A DNA stretch of 26,490 bases from a virus. This document shows positions 1-8,635 of this stretch, piece by piece. Made by a program: the position numbers and the translations under genes. The notes under the pieces were generated by a model, which was not told the origin of the DNA, ran no database searches, and saw only the letters and a program-made list of their open reading frames with translations. Position 1 is the first letter of the stretch, and each line of letters begins with the position of its first letter. Location of the stretch: positions 7,814 to 34,303 of the IMG/VR virus record IMGVR_UViG_3300030107_003503. One strand, given 5' to 3'.

Positions 1-3000
1 CCTTTAGATGACCACCCATCAATAAAGTATTTCCTGTTGTTATAATAATCCCAATCATATATAACGTGATTACCTGATGGGGCGTCTGAAATAGAAACAA
101 TACTAGTACCTGCATGAGCACCTGCTTCGGATGATGATAATTTAAATTTTCTATTACTATCTCCAGAATCGGATACTCTTACTATATAATAAGCTTGTGG
201 TGTATCTGTAAAATCACCAGATGCTGAAGTTAATCCTGTTATACTTGTGTTTCCGTTATTAAAATAACACACCTTTTGTCCTGTTTTCCAGAAGTGCCCA
301 TCACCACCAAAAGGGCCATTTTCTGTTGTTAAAGTATTACTACTTATAGCTGTGGCTGACGGAGCAACTACAACACCTAAAGATGGACACATAGAAGCCA
401 TTGGTTGTTCTGAACCATATAAACCTTCTGTTGTGTCATCTAAATCTGTAGCATCGTTTAATGAAAAAGTCTTATTAAAAAATAAATTTCTAGTAGTTAT
501 AACCTCATCAGAAAATGTAGCTCCAGAAGTATGATGTCCGTCACTGTAAAAAGCATAAGCAGTAGGATTAATTCTTGATGTATATTCACTATAAGCCAAA
601 GGCATACCTGCATCAGCATATAAGGCGAGGTGTGGGTTAGTTCCATCTGTACCATCAGCAGCACCACCAAGACTCCAAAGTCCATCGAAATTCATTAGTG
701 TAAAATTTTTGTAACTAGCACCCGTTGCAGAACTACCTACAGCATTGAACCATTCATCAGCGTCACTAGGTTGTCTCGAAGAGTCTATACCTGAAGTTGC
801 TGGCAAGGTACCATCAGCTGTCCATGTTGTTTTACCATCAGCTCCTAAATTTGCTGACTGATAACCATTCCAGAAAATATATCTCCATGATGGTTCTATA
901 TCATAAGCTGAGGATATTTGAGAAGGGTCTTCAAAACCTAATAATACTATATTATCTGAACGCTTTGTTATACTATTGATTCCTTTTTTATTAAATCTAC
1001 TAGCAGATATATTACCATATTGAAATGAGGATTCATGAGTTTCAGAACCTGTTATTGATATTCTACCTCTAGGTTTCCCTGTGCCTATTGTAGCGTTAGT
1101 ATGATTTAAATTTACTCCGTATACGCTAACACTGTCTATAAATATATTGGATTCTGTATCTCTATCTTCATAATTGGCCATCCAATCATTACCTTCACCA
1201 CTAGCAGTCGCATCGAAATCAGATATAGTATTGGTACACCATATAGAAAGGTGTTGCCACCATTTATCTTGATTTAGTGCTGAACCACCATCACCATCAC
1301 GTCCATACCATAAACCAGTTCTTGCCGTTTCGCTTCCACCAGATGCTCCAAAATTTTCTAATTCCAATCCAACAGCGTCTTCTTCAACATAAGTTGCGTC
1401 GTAATCTGTTACATTTTGTCCATCTTCATTTTCTACAACTAACATAGCTCTATTTGTAGAAGCAGTAGGAATTACAAATTTTATATCGTACCATTCACCT
1501 TCATTCATCATGGTAAGCATACTTTCACCTCCTTCGTTATGTGCCTCGTGGTCTTCGTTTGTCCACGTTATGTCTTTATCTCCAGTATTAATTAAGTCGT
1601 TTGCAAACGCTGATTTATCCAAAGGAAGGATTTTAATTGCTGAACTATCTTCTTCACCTGAATTTGTTGCAGAAGAAACATTAACAAAAGAAACTGCTAT
1701 TCCATCATGGTCTGCTGGGTCTGTACCAGAGCTATTCCAAGAACCATCATCTGATAATCTATAACAATAATCATAAAATGTTTCATCTGCTAAAGGAGGT
1801 GATGTCGCTAAAACTACATGAAAACCTCTTCTTGCTGTTATAGTGTCATGGTTAGCATCCACTCCTTTGACGAAAGCTTTTTCCAATTTTTTAAAGTTAA
1901 CTTTTAAACTTAAAGTCCAATCCTGAGCTCCTAGATTTGTATGTGCATTAGCAGCATCCTGTGTTAATGGAAATTTTCCATGTCCGAATGCTCCGTAATC
2001 TACATTTCCGTAATTAACAGTAGGCATCGGAAGTCCTTTGTAACATAAGAAACTTTCTTGTTGGTTATGAGAGTATTTAACGTGAGTTGCTGTTGTCTTC
2101 CAGAAACTATACATATTACATGCTTGTCCACCTGTTTTTTTACATTCTGTACTGAAACGAACAGCTCCTGTCGCATCTAAAACATTCTCACCTTCTCCCG
2201 AAGTAGGGGCTGACGTAAATTCTGAGGCACCTTTAACTATATGAAACATAGTATTTGCAGGAGTAACTTCATCACCATAAGGCTCTGAACCAACTAAGGT
2301 TTCTTCGTTATATTGAATATTAGTATTTGGGCTCAAAGAGTTTGGAGGAATTGTTTTAGGTACATACTCATATCCACCTTTCCATTTACCTGCATCCTTT
2401 CTAGTTTGATACCATCCTGTACCATCTGAATTAGATTCATAATCATCTAAATATATTTTGTAAGTATCATCACTTTGTTTTTCACCATACCATCTTTTAA
2501 TAGCCCAATCTGATTCAATTCTCCATGCTCCTTCTTCACCCTGTGCTCTTTCTGTTCCTTCAGGTGCGTCCCATAATGCATCACCTGTTGTAACATAAGG
2601 GTCAGTTTTTCTTATTACTGTTCGTTGTACAGATTCAAAATCTAAATCACTTTCTCTATAGGGTGAACCGTTAAAATTTTCTGATATTGTCTCATATCCT
2701 GTAGGTTTTGCTGAGACGACGTGTATATCTTGTTTGTATGTTTCTGCACGAATATAACCCCAAGGTCCTTCACCTGTGGTATCTGTAGGAACATAATTGT
2801 TACTAGAGTAAGCTACTAATGTTACTCTTGTATCTGCTAAAGCATTTGTTATACTTGTAGCAAAAGCGAAATTATCTCTGTCTATTCTTATAGCATAATA
2901 TTCTAATTCAGGTGTTATACCTGCTAACAAAACATCTTTATACTGATTAGTGAATGGTGAATGGTATATTCTATCACCAGTGTTTAATCCATGGTTAAGA

Positions 3001-3386
3001 ACCTTAACATAAGAACCAGTCTCACTACCACCACTTGTATGTGTGATACCAACAATTTGTTTTCCACGAGGCACTGTTCTTATTCTACCATCTCCAGACC
3101 AAGCATCTGCATCTTGAGGTCCTGTTTTTAATTTATAAATATTAAAAGTTGGAAATGACCCTTGTGAAGCTGAAAGACCAGTGGTATACAAACCTATTTC
3201 TCCACCTTTAAGTTCGGCATTACCATATGAAGGTTTATCTGCTATTTCAAATCTAACTAAAGATTTTTTAGGTTCGTCATTTCCACCTACCTTTAGGTAA
3301 GGTGCTGTACCATCATATAGGTCTGGGTATGATGCGTGTAGTGTAGTATCTGCGGTTGCTACTTTTTTAATTTTAAATTCTACCAT
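1..3386 (-). CDS. Giant adhesin-like tail protein, 3' end beyond left edge
   Basis: The frame is open from an ATG at 3386 to the window edge, about 1128 codons without a stop, so the gene is truncated at its 3' end. The ATG overlaps the tape measure stop (TAATG) and has AGGAG seven bases upstream. Residues 1 to about 95 resemble a DNRLRE/disaggregatase-type domain: a TADTTLHASYPDLYDG start, then YLKVGG, KKSLVRFEI and a hydrophobic strand GGEIGLYTTGL. Residues about 131-190 form a module with NHGLNTGDRI, YYAIRIDRDNFAFAT and NALADTRVTL, a pattern common in phage fibre proteins. A second copy (TGQKVCYF, YYIVRV, RKFKLSS) lies near residues 1030-1100. The middle is beta-rich with many Trp, Tyr and Gly. 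Directly after the tape measure gene, this is where distal-tail or receptor-binding proteins usually sit, so host adhesion is the likely role. The domain assignments are by eye only. Confidence 0.85.
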   Translation of the reverse strand, partial: MVEFKIKKVATADTTLHASYPDLYDGTAPYLKVGGNDEPKKSLVRFEIADKPSYGNAELKGGEIGLYTTGLSASQGSFPTFNIYKLKTGPQDADAWSGDGRIRTVPRGKQIVGITHTSGGSETGSYVKVLNHGLNTGDRIYHSPFTNQYKDVLLAGITPELEYYAIRIDRDNFAFATSITNALADTRVTLVAYSSNNYVPTDTTGEGPWGYIRAETYKQDIHVVSAKPTGYETISENFNGSPYRESDLDFESVQRTVIRKTDPYVTTGDALWDAPEGTERAQGEEGAWRIESDWAIKRWYGEKQSDDTYKIYLDDYESNSDGTGWYQTRKDAGKWKGGYEYVPKTIPPNSLSPNTNIQYNEETLVGSEPYGDEVTPANTMFHIVKGASEFTSAPTSGEGENVLDATGAVRFSTECKKTGGQACNMYSFWKTTATHVKYSHNQQESFLCYKGLPMPTVNYGNVDYGAFGHGKFPLTQDAANAHTNLGAQDWTLSLKVNFKKLEKAFVKGVDANHDTITARRGFHVVLATSPPLADETFYDYCYRLSDDGSWNSSGTDPADHDGIAVSFVNVSSATNSGEEDSSAIKILPLDKSAFANDLINTGDKDITWTNEDHEAHNEGGESMLTMMNEGEWYDIKFVIPTASTNRAMLVVENEDGQNVTDYDATYVEEDAVGLELENFGASGGSETARTGLWYGRDGDGGSALNQDKWWQHLSIWCTNTISDFDATASGEGNDWMANYEDRDTESNIFIDSVSVYGVNLNHTNATIGTGKPRGRISITGSETHESSFQYGNISASRFNKKGINSITKRSDNIVLLGFEDPSQISSAYDIEPSWRYIFWNGYQSANLGADGKTTWTADGTLPATSGIDSSRQPSDADEWFNAVGSSATGASYKNFTLMNFDGLWSLGGAADGTDGTNPHLALYADAGMPLAYSEYTSRINPTAYAFYSDGHHTSGATFSDEVITTRNLFFNKTFSLNDATDLDDTTEGLYGSEQPMASMCPSLGVVVAPSATAISSNTLTTENGPFGGDGHFWKTGQKVCYFNNGNTSITGLTSASGDFTDTPQAYYIVRVSDSGDSNRKFKLSSSEAGAHAGTSIVSISDAPSGNHVIYDWDYYNNRKYFIDGWSSK

Positions 3387-6298
3387 TATATCGCTCCTGA
3401 ATCATTTACTCTTTGTAATGCAGAGGGTAAAGCCGCTGCAACTCTTTCGGCGAAGTCTTCTCCATCTTGGACATTAACATCGCCCATATTTAAAGTTATG
3501 CCTCCACCAAGCATATTTTGTGTCTTAGGTATAACTGTCTCTCCTTTTTGTAGCATAGCCATACCATGTTCAGTGGTCATACCACCATTATCGTAAGTTG
3601 GGAGGAAAGTTCCTCCTCCATCATAACTTCTTTCTTTGTTGAATTTCATATCTGGTAAATCTCCACCTGAGCCACCGTGGGCCTGTGATGCTTGTGATGC
3701 AAATTTCTTGTATAGTGCCCATGAACCTACTGCAATAATAGTTCCAGCAGCAAGGGCAATAGCAGCGGCTGTAAATGGTTCTTTATAAATATCCAGTGCG
3801 CCCTCTGTTGCTTTCATCATATTAAGTAAGTAAAGAGCAGCTGCTACACCAGCAATAGCTGCACCCAATGGTCCCATCAAATCTATTAACATTTTTGTTC
3901 CAACCACAAAAGCTGTAATTTTAATAGTTGCCATTGCTACAGATGCTGCATACAACATATAAGCTCTACTAGTGCTAGTTGCCATTAGTCCTTCAACAAA
4001 AAGTGACCCAGCTGATAAATCAATAGATTTTGCCATTGCTATTTTACCTGCTATCCATGTTGGCATCAATCCCATATCTTTCATCATTTGCATTGTGCTT
4101 ACTTTGTGTATAGGAATACCTTGTGCCATAGCGTACATTAACATCATTTGAGCTCTAGCAGCCATTATTGTCAATATATTAGATATAGGTAATATAGCAG
4201 TTACTATTTTTAATCCAGCATACCATTTAAGAGAAGAGGGACCTAAAAATTCTATAATTGATAGTAAAGCTTTAAGTGGAGCAGTTGCTACCTTTAATAA
4301 ACTTGCAAAGGTTTCTAAACCAGAATCTTGTTCTAAAAATACATCTTTTAATTGTCTTATAACTATAACTGCTTCTTCGAGTACTGCTAATACAAATTGT
4401 TTGAGAGATTCACCATGCTTAGAGTATGTCTCTTGGCCATCTGGTCCTATCACAATAAAGAACTGAGTGAACTCGTCCACAAGCTCTTTTATCCTAAGAG
4501 TGAACTCGTTTAATGAACCTTGAGCTGCACCTACCTCGTCAGCGAGCAAAAACGGAGCCAATAGAGCGTTTTTAACTCTTTGGATTTGCATAGCTAAAGA
4601 TTCTTGCTGAATGTCTGCCATCCTTGTAGCTTCTCCAGTTGAGTTAGCTACAGTTCTAACAGCATTATCAAATTCATCTGCATTTTGAACTAATAGAGCG
4701 AACGCAGTTGCACCACGTACGTTCATATCTTCTAACATAGCAGTTAAAGCTTCAAGGTCAGTAACATCACCGAAAGCTGCTTTTGCTTCTAAAGCAATAG
4801 CTGATAAAGCTTTCATGTTACCTTCTGCATCCATGAGAGATACTCCCATCTTAGCAAATGCTGATTCATTATCACTAGCGTGTTTTGCAAATTGTGCTAA
4901 TGCCTGTCGTAAACCACGACCTGCAATACCAGCTTCTAAAGCACGGTTAGATAGAACTTCCAAACCACCAAGTAATTCATCTATACTCTGTCCGGTAGCC
5001 ACAAAGAAAGGCATAGCAAATTTAACAGAACTTGATAAATCTTGCCATTCAACTAAAGATTTCTGAATTGTGTGTGCAAATTTATCTGTAAGCATGCCAG
5101 CATCAGTCATTTCCATACCGAAACCCATAATTGTCTGTGTAGTCAATTTAGCTAATGTGTTGTGGTCACCCTGAGTTGCCATAGCTAATTTCATAGTGTG
5201 TTGAAGAACTTCCTGAGATTCTGCTGCACTAAGACCAGCAGAAGCCAGTTGGTATAAACCAGTAGCTGTTTCTTGTGCAGAAACACCATATCTAAGTGTA
5301 AAGTTAACCATTGTGTCACTTACTTCATGTAATTCTTTCTTAGTTACATTAAAAACCGAATTAGCATTAACTATAGTCTTTTCAAAATCCATAACAGTTT
5401 CAGCTAAAGGCTGCATTTTATAAAAGAATGCTGTAGCTGCTGCTGTACCTATAACAAAAGCATTCTGTATACCAGCTTTAATTTTACCAGCTGTCATAGA
5501 CGCAACTTGTCCTATTCTTTGAAATCCTTGCTGGACAGCTTTAAGTCTTTGTATTTGTTTCTTTTGTTCTACAGCTCGTGTCTTTTCAGCTTTACGCTCA
5601 TCTCTAGCGTTTTTTCGTTTAATTTTATCAAGTTTTCTTTCTTGTTGAGTCAAATCTTCATTAAGATTAACCATAGCCTTTTCTTGTTTGACTAAAGCTT
5701 CTAACTCTGCTTCAGCAGCTTCAGTAGCTTGTCCTCGCTTTTTCATATTGGCTATTCTTTCTTTCTCATCTTTAACCATTCTTTTGGTTAAATTAATTAA
5801 ACGCTTTCTTTGTTCTACATCTTTCTTTTGGAAATCAGTTACAGACTGACCTGTTCCAAATCCACCTTGGGCTTTTCTAACTTTGATGCCCATCTTCTCA
5901 GCATTTTTTACATATTTAGAATAAGAAGATTCCATACCCTTCATTGACTTTTTGAATTTATCTTCATACTCAGTAATTTCTTTGGTACTCATTTTCTTTT
6001 TCTGAGCATCAGTCAAAGGTTTAGGCATAGACCGTTGTAATGCCTTTTGAGTTTGTTGTGCTGCTTTAGTTGAACTTTTTCTTAAAGCTTCAGTAGCTTC
6101 TTGGTCGATTTTTTCTATTTTCTTCATCGAAGCAGCATAATCTTTTTCGGTCTGTTCGAAACCTTTTGCTGTTGATTTCATAGCCACTGAATTTAGCGTG
6201 TTCGCTAACGATTCAAATAATCCTATCGTTTTGCGTGCACCACTTCTATCTACGTCAAAGCCTACTCCGGCTTGTACTAGATAATCAGACCTACCCAT
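3386..6298 (-). CDS. Tail tape measure protein
   Basis: This 970-aa protein is the tail length ruler and scaffold for tube polymerisation. Residues 1-260 are highly charged and helical (Lys/Glu/Gln-rich coiled coil). Residues about 305-580 match the TP901/PhageMin tape-measure core, with MDFEKTIVNANSVFNVTKKE, RYGVSAQETATGLYQLASAG and AGIAGRGLRQALAQF. Several hydrophobic segments follow at about 690-870. The C-terminus has the Gly-rich tape-measure ending, with YDNGG, then EHGMAMLQKGETVIPK. It lies just downstream of the two chaperone genes, the usual place. At the usual rule of about 0.15 nm per residue, the tail would be near 145 nm, so siphovirus-like if non-contractile (inference). The ATG at 6298 has a weak purine-rich leader (AAGAGAAG). 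Confidence 0.95.
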   Translation of the reverse strand: MGRSDYLVQAGVGFDVDRSGARKTIGLFESLANTLNSVAMKSTAKGFEQTEKDYAASMKKIEKIDQEATEALRKSSTKAAQQTQKALQRSMPKPLTDAQKKKMSTKEITEYEDKFKKSMKGMESSYSKYVKNAEKMGIKVRKAQGGFGTGQSVTDFQKKDVEQRKRLINLTKRMVKDEKERIANMKKRGQATEAAEAELEALVKQEKAMVNLNEDLTQQERKLDKIKRKNARDERKAEKTRAVEQKKQIQRLKAVQQGFQRIGQVASMTAGKIKAGIQNAFVIGTAAATAFFYKMQPLAETVMDFEKTIVNANSVFNVTKKELHEVSDTMVNFTLRYGVSAQETATGLYQLASAGLSAAESQEVLQHTMKLAMATQGDHNTLAKLTTQTIMGFGMEMTDAGMLTDKFAHTIQKSLVEWQDLSSSVKFAMPFFVATGQSIDELLGGLEVLSNRALEAGIAGRGLRQALAQFAKHASDNESAFAKMGVSLMDAEGNMKALSAIALEAKAAFGDVTDLEALTAMLEDMNVRGATAFALLVQNADEFDNAVRTVANSTGEATRMADIQQESLAMQIQRVKNALLAPFLLADEVGAAQGSLNEFTLRIKELVDEFTQFFIVIGPDGQETYSKHGESLKQFVLAVLEEAVIVIRQLKDVFLEQDSGLETFASLLKVATAPLKALLSIIEFLGPSSLKWYAGLKIVTAILPISNILTIMAARAQMMLMYAMAQGIPIHKVSTMQMMKDMGLMPTWIAGKIAMAKSIDLSAGSLFVEGLMATSTSRAYMLYAASVAMATIKITAFVVGTKMLIDLMGPLGAAIAGVAAALYLLNMMKATEGALDIYKEPFTAAAIALAAGTIIAVGSWALYKKFASQASQAHGGSGGDLPDMKFNKERSYDGGGTFLPTYDNGGMTTEHGMAMLQKGETVIPKTQNMLGGGITLNMGDVNVQDGEDFAERVAAALPSALQRVNDSGAI

Positions 6299-6313
6299 AT
6301 TATTCTTCTCTTA

Positions 6314-6616
6314 TTAAGTTAATCCTAAATCTTTAAAGGATTTCGCTCTCTCTACTTTACCTGCCCTCAATTCATATTTTCTTTTCATTGAAATACTACG
6401 ACTATACTGTGACCTAAGTTCGGGTTTATCTTTTGCTAGTTTACCTATCTCATCAGGTGTATAACCGTCGAACTGGTGTATAACATTATAATTATTCAAG
6501 GCCATCAATAACCCTGTTAATTCATGTCTTGGAGTTGCTTTTATTTCACTCCAATTCATACCTAGTTCTTTCATACATGGGATGATTACAAACACCGCAT
6601 CTGGCGATGTAGTCAT
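6314..6616 (-). CDS. Tail assembly chaperone, T-like part (frameshift product)
   Basis: This frame encodes 100 aa from an ATG at 6616 and lies between the G-like gene and the tape measure, as the T frame does in lambda-like viruses. The ATG has no purine-rich Shine-Dalgarno site (the bases before it are TTTGTAAATTGG), unlike nearly all neighbours. The frame is open upstream into the -1 slip site at 6625-6631, which gives the bridge Val-Asn-Trp before this Met. I infer that it is mostly made as a G-T fusion of about 220 aa (117 + 3 + 100), which would bind the tape measure and recruit tube subunits. The protein is basic toward its end, with RSISMKRKYELRAGKVERAK. I recognise it by position and frame relation, not by sequence. 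Confidence 0.8.
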   Translation of the reverse strand: MTTSPDAVFVIIPCMKELGMNWSEIKATPRHELTGLLMALNNYNVIHQFDGYTPDEIGKLAKDKPELRSQYSRSISMKRKYELRAGKVERAKSFKDLGLT

Positions 6617-6631
6617 CCAATTTACAAATTT
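6580..6631 (-). promoter_or_regulatory. Predicted -1 ribosomal frameshift signal (G to G-T)
   Basis: The slippery heptamer A_AAT_TTG lies at 6631-6625 in the X_XXY_YYZ phase of the G-like gene, immediately before its TAA. A -1 slip re-pairs AAT to AAA and TTG to TTT, then reads GTA AAT TGG ATG straight into the T-like gene. Six bases (TAAATT) separate it from a predicted RNA stem: GGATGA at 6618-6613 pairs with TCATCC at 6585-6580. After one C-A mismatch, TACA at 6611-6608 pairs with TGTA at 6590-6587. The loop is 17 nt. Slip site, spacer and stem all fit the known architecture of -1 frameshifting in tail chaperone genes. The Z base G is not the commonest choice. Confidence 0.8.
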
Positions 6632-6975
6632 TCAGCTTGTGTTCCTAATATCGTACTAGAAATGCTCCACCTGAGTGTAGTTGGTAGAGAGCCCCAATTT
6701 TCTTCTGTTAATGATGTACCTTCGGGGTTTTTATCATTAGCTTTTTTAATCATTGCTAATACTCTTTCTGATGCCATTTTTTTGAAATACTCTGTTTGTT
6801 CCTCTTCAGGCATGTCATCTGTTGGTATAGCCATCTTTGGTTCTTCTGCTTCTACTAATTCACACCATTGTATGTGTAGTTTCTTTCCTTGCCAATCCAA
6901 ATTGGTTGACTGTACTTTTTCTGTCATTTGGACTAATTCTTCGATTGTCCACATTTCGTTTGCTTCTTCTGTCAT
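6622..6975 (-). CDS. Tail assembly chaperone, G-like part
   Basis: This is a 117-aa acidic protein starting MTEEANEMWTIEELVQMTEK, with AAGGAG seven bases before its ATG. In siphoviruses the gene just before the tape measure encodes chaperone G, and a fraction of ribosomes shift -1 near its end to make G-T. Here the last sense codons are GAA AAT TTG before TAA, and they contain the heptamer A AAT TTG in the correct phase. The next gene begins five bases after the stop in the -1 frame. It follows the tail tube genes and a 55-aa protein. Assignment rests on order, size and the frameshift signal. Confidence 0.8.
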   Translation of the reverse strand: MTEEANEMWTIEELVQMTEKVQSTNLDWQGKKLHIQWCELVEAEEPKMAIPTDDMPEEEQTEYFKKMASERVLAMIKKANDKNPEGTSLTEENWGSLPTTLRWSISSTILGTQAENL

Positions 6976-7003
6976 ATTTTCTCCTTAAAACGCTTACGCG
7001 TGT

Positions 7004-7171
7004 TTAATCTTGTACTGCTACCATGCTACCATCAGGAAGCTTGAGCATAGGTCCGTTAGCGGTATATATTATTTCGCCTTCGGGTTTCTTTTCTGGTTTA
7101 GGAGTAGGCTCCTCTTCTGGAGCCTTTTCCTCTACCAATTCTTCTTTCTTTTCTTTTTTGTCTTTAGCCAT
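7004..7171 (-). CDS. Small charged protein of 55 aa in the tail module
   Basis: This ORF starts at an ATG at 7171 and stops at 7006-7004. The first 32 residues are almost wholly Lys, Glu and Pro, starting MAKDKKEKKEELVEEKAPEE. The rest is a compact segment, EIIYTANGPMLKLPDGSMVA, that could form a small beta hairpin. The site GAGGTGA spans the stop of the tail tube gene, with seven bases to the ATG, which strongly supports translation. It sits between the second tail tube gene and the chaperone G gene, so a minor tail or assembly role is likely. I do not recognise a family. After its stop, ACGC-GTAA-GCGT could form a tiny GNRA-loop hairpin before the next gene. Confidence 0.8.
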   Translation of the reverse strand: MAKDKKEKKEELVEEKAPEEEPTPKPEKKPEGEIIYTANGPMLKLPDGSMVAVQD

Positions 7172-7182
7172 ATTTATTCACC

Positions 7183-7869
7183 TCAGAAGGTAGTATTAGC
7201 TGTTACGTTATCAGTACCAGTTGTACCTGCTGTAATTATAGGTTGTAAGTAAGACATGAATTCTATTGTTTCTTCAGTTGTTCCATCAGCATTTACTGTG
7301 ACAGTATGTGATTGTACACAACATTGTGGTAAAGTTAAAACTTGACCATCTGTCTTTAATTTCAAGAAAACTCTATATCCATAATCTGAACGTGCTGGGT
7401 TTGCATTTTCATGGTATTGTCCGTTAGCCAATACACCATGTCTTGCAGCATTGAATATTGCATCGTAGACGTTATTATTCTTTTTCCTTGTGATTGATAA
7501 AGTAGTTTCTTTCTTAACTTCTACTTTCATAGCAGTCCTAGAACCAATATAAGTTATATCTTCGTCCTGAACACCCAAAGAGATATCTACTCCTGTAACA
7601 TCTGATTGTTCGTTAGACCATTGGTAATTACCACCATCTGATGGTTCTTGTGTACCAAAAACAGTCGTATCACCGCTACTAAAGTTAGTATTAGGGCTAT
7701 TTGCTACATTGTATCTTGCTCTTGGTCCAGCAAAAACATTTGTATTAGGGTCTGGTCCTTCATTATATTGAGGAGTTTGTAATCCTCCGGCTGCTGTGAC
7801 ACCTATTCCATATTGGTCATCTTCTGTGGTAAGGGCTACAACAACATCTCTTCCAAGATAGTAAGCCAT
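7183..7869 (-). CDS. Tail tube protein, paralogue 2
   Basis: This 228-aa protein is clearly homologous to the gene just upstream. Both start MAYYLGRDV, both have a VTGVDI or ITGVDI strand, then VQDEDITYIGSRTAMKVEVK, a central YGYRV strand, and a C-terminal block with SHTVTVNADGTTEETIEFMS and QPII. The order (before the chaperones and tape measure) and the beta-rich composition fit a tail tube subunit. The stretch at residues about 24-75 is Asn/Pro/Gly/Thr-rich and unlike the paralogue, so it may be a surface loop. GAGGT precedes the ATG by seven bases. The gap to the upstream gene is nine bases. Confidence 0.75.
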   Translation of the reverse strand: MAYYLGRDVVVALTTEDDQYGIGVTAAGGLQTPQYNEGPDPNTNVFAGPRARYNVANSPNTNFSSGDTTVFGTQEPSDGGNYQWSNEQSDVTGVDISLGVQDEDITYIGSRTAMKVEVKKETTLSITRKKNNNVYDAIFNAARHGVLANGQYHENANPARSDYGYRVFLKLKTDGQVLTLPQCCVQSHTVTVNADGTTEETIEFMSYLQPIITAGTTGTDNVTANTTF

Positions 7870-7878
7870 ATCAAAACC

Positions 7879-8535
7879 TCAGATTGCAGTCGTAACTGCG
7901 TACATTGCTGCGTCGTCTGCGTTAGCTGCTATAATTGGTGTAACGTGAGAAGTAAATTCTAAAGTTTCTTCTGTAACACCGTCTGCACTCAAAGAAACAC
8001 TGTGTCCTGTTATACAAGCATTTGGTATTGCTATTGCTTCTACTGCATCTTGTAACTGAACAACTACTCTATATCCGTATGATATATCTGAACCTGCTTT
8101 ATGGTCTTCTGGTGATGATAGACCTGCTGATATTAAATTATTATCACAACCCCATCTTGCTCCCACTTGTCGGTGTGCGTTACCATCTGAACATTCAGCT
8201 GCCTTGATTGGTCCGTTAAAAATAACGTCAAGTTCATTGTCTGATTTCTTGAATGTTAAAGAAACAGTTGTTTCTTTTTTAATCTCTGCTTTTAGTACTG
8301 AGCGTTGTCCCATGTAGGATACGTCTTCATCTACTACGCCTATTCCGATGTCTACTCCGGTTATATCTGTTTTTGCCAGACCATCAGCTAAACCTGCTTG
8401 TGTTCTAGTGTTTGCAAAGTTTGTGATAGCGTTAGTATCCAAAACTGTACATTCATTAGAGCTTACAGCTATACTGTCGTCGGCATCTTCGGTTATAATC
8501 CAGACTTTAACATCTCTTCCTAAATAATATGCCAT
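7879..8535 (-). CDS. Tail tube protein, paralogue 1
   Basis: This 218-aa protein is the first gene behind the promoter at 8600-8631. Shared landmarks with its neighbour are MAYYLGRDVKVW at the N-terminus, TGVDIGIGVVDEDVSYMGQR, KAEIKKETTVSLTFKK, YGYRVVVQL, and a C-terminal TGHSVSLSADGVTEETLEF. Tube subunits are the most abundant tail protein, so a dedicated promoter here makes sense. TTGGAG lies about ten bases before the ATG. The inferred 5' leader is about 59 nt. It could instead be a distal or collar tube variant paired with the other copy. Which copy is the major tube cannot be told from sequence. Confidence 0.75.
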   Translation of the reverse strand: MAYYLGRDVKVWIITEDADDSIAVSSNECTVLDTNAITNFANTRTQAGLADGLAKTDITGVDIGIGVVDEDVSYMGQRSVLKAEIKKETTVSLTFKKSDNELDVIFNGPIKAAECSDGNAHRQVGARWGCDNNLISAGLSSPEDHKAGSDISYGYRVVVQLQDAVEAIAIPNACITGHSVSLSADGVTEETLEFTSHVTPIIAANADDAAMYAVTTAI

Positions 8536-8599
8536 ATTTATTTTTCTCCAATTGGTTTACGTTAATGCGATTGTCTAGAATAGCTTTAACGCTTACTAG

Positions 8600-8631
8600 T
8601 ATTATATAACGGGACTATATAAAGGTTTCGG
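8600..8631 (-). promoter_or_regulatory. Archaeal-type BRE/TATA promoter of the tail genes
   Basis: On the minus strand, CCGAAACC-TTTATATA lies at 8631-8616, four bases after the stop codon of the 581-aa gene. It fits the archaeal consensus of a purine-rich BRE (CGAAA), two bases and TTTATATA. A second box, GTTATATAATA, follows at 8610-8600 with the same spacing as in the portal promoter. Transcription would start near 8593, giving a leader of about 59 nt to the tail tube ATG. Within this leader CGTTAA and TTAACG form a 6-bp inverted repeat. A bacterial reading (TATAAT as -10) is possible, but the region 17 bp upstream does not resemble TTGACA. Confidence 0.75.
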
Positions 8632-8635
8632 CAAA

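Noticed and set aside
1-3386. Several short ORFs on both strands in the first 3.4 kb as separate genes
   Set aside because: A single minus-strand frame is open through the entire stretch and gives a coherent protein, so the short ORFs are shadows.
6986-7006. Small hairpin ACGC-GTAA-GCGT before the chaperone G gene
   Set aside because: Only four base pairs with one mismatch before weak outer pairs; too short to support a terminator or riboswitch call.
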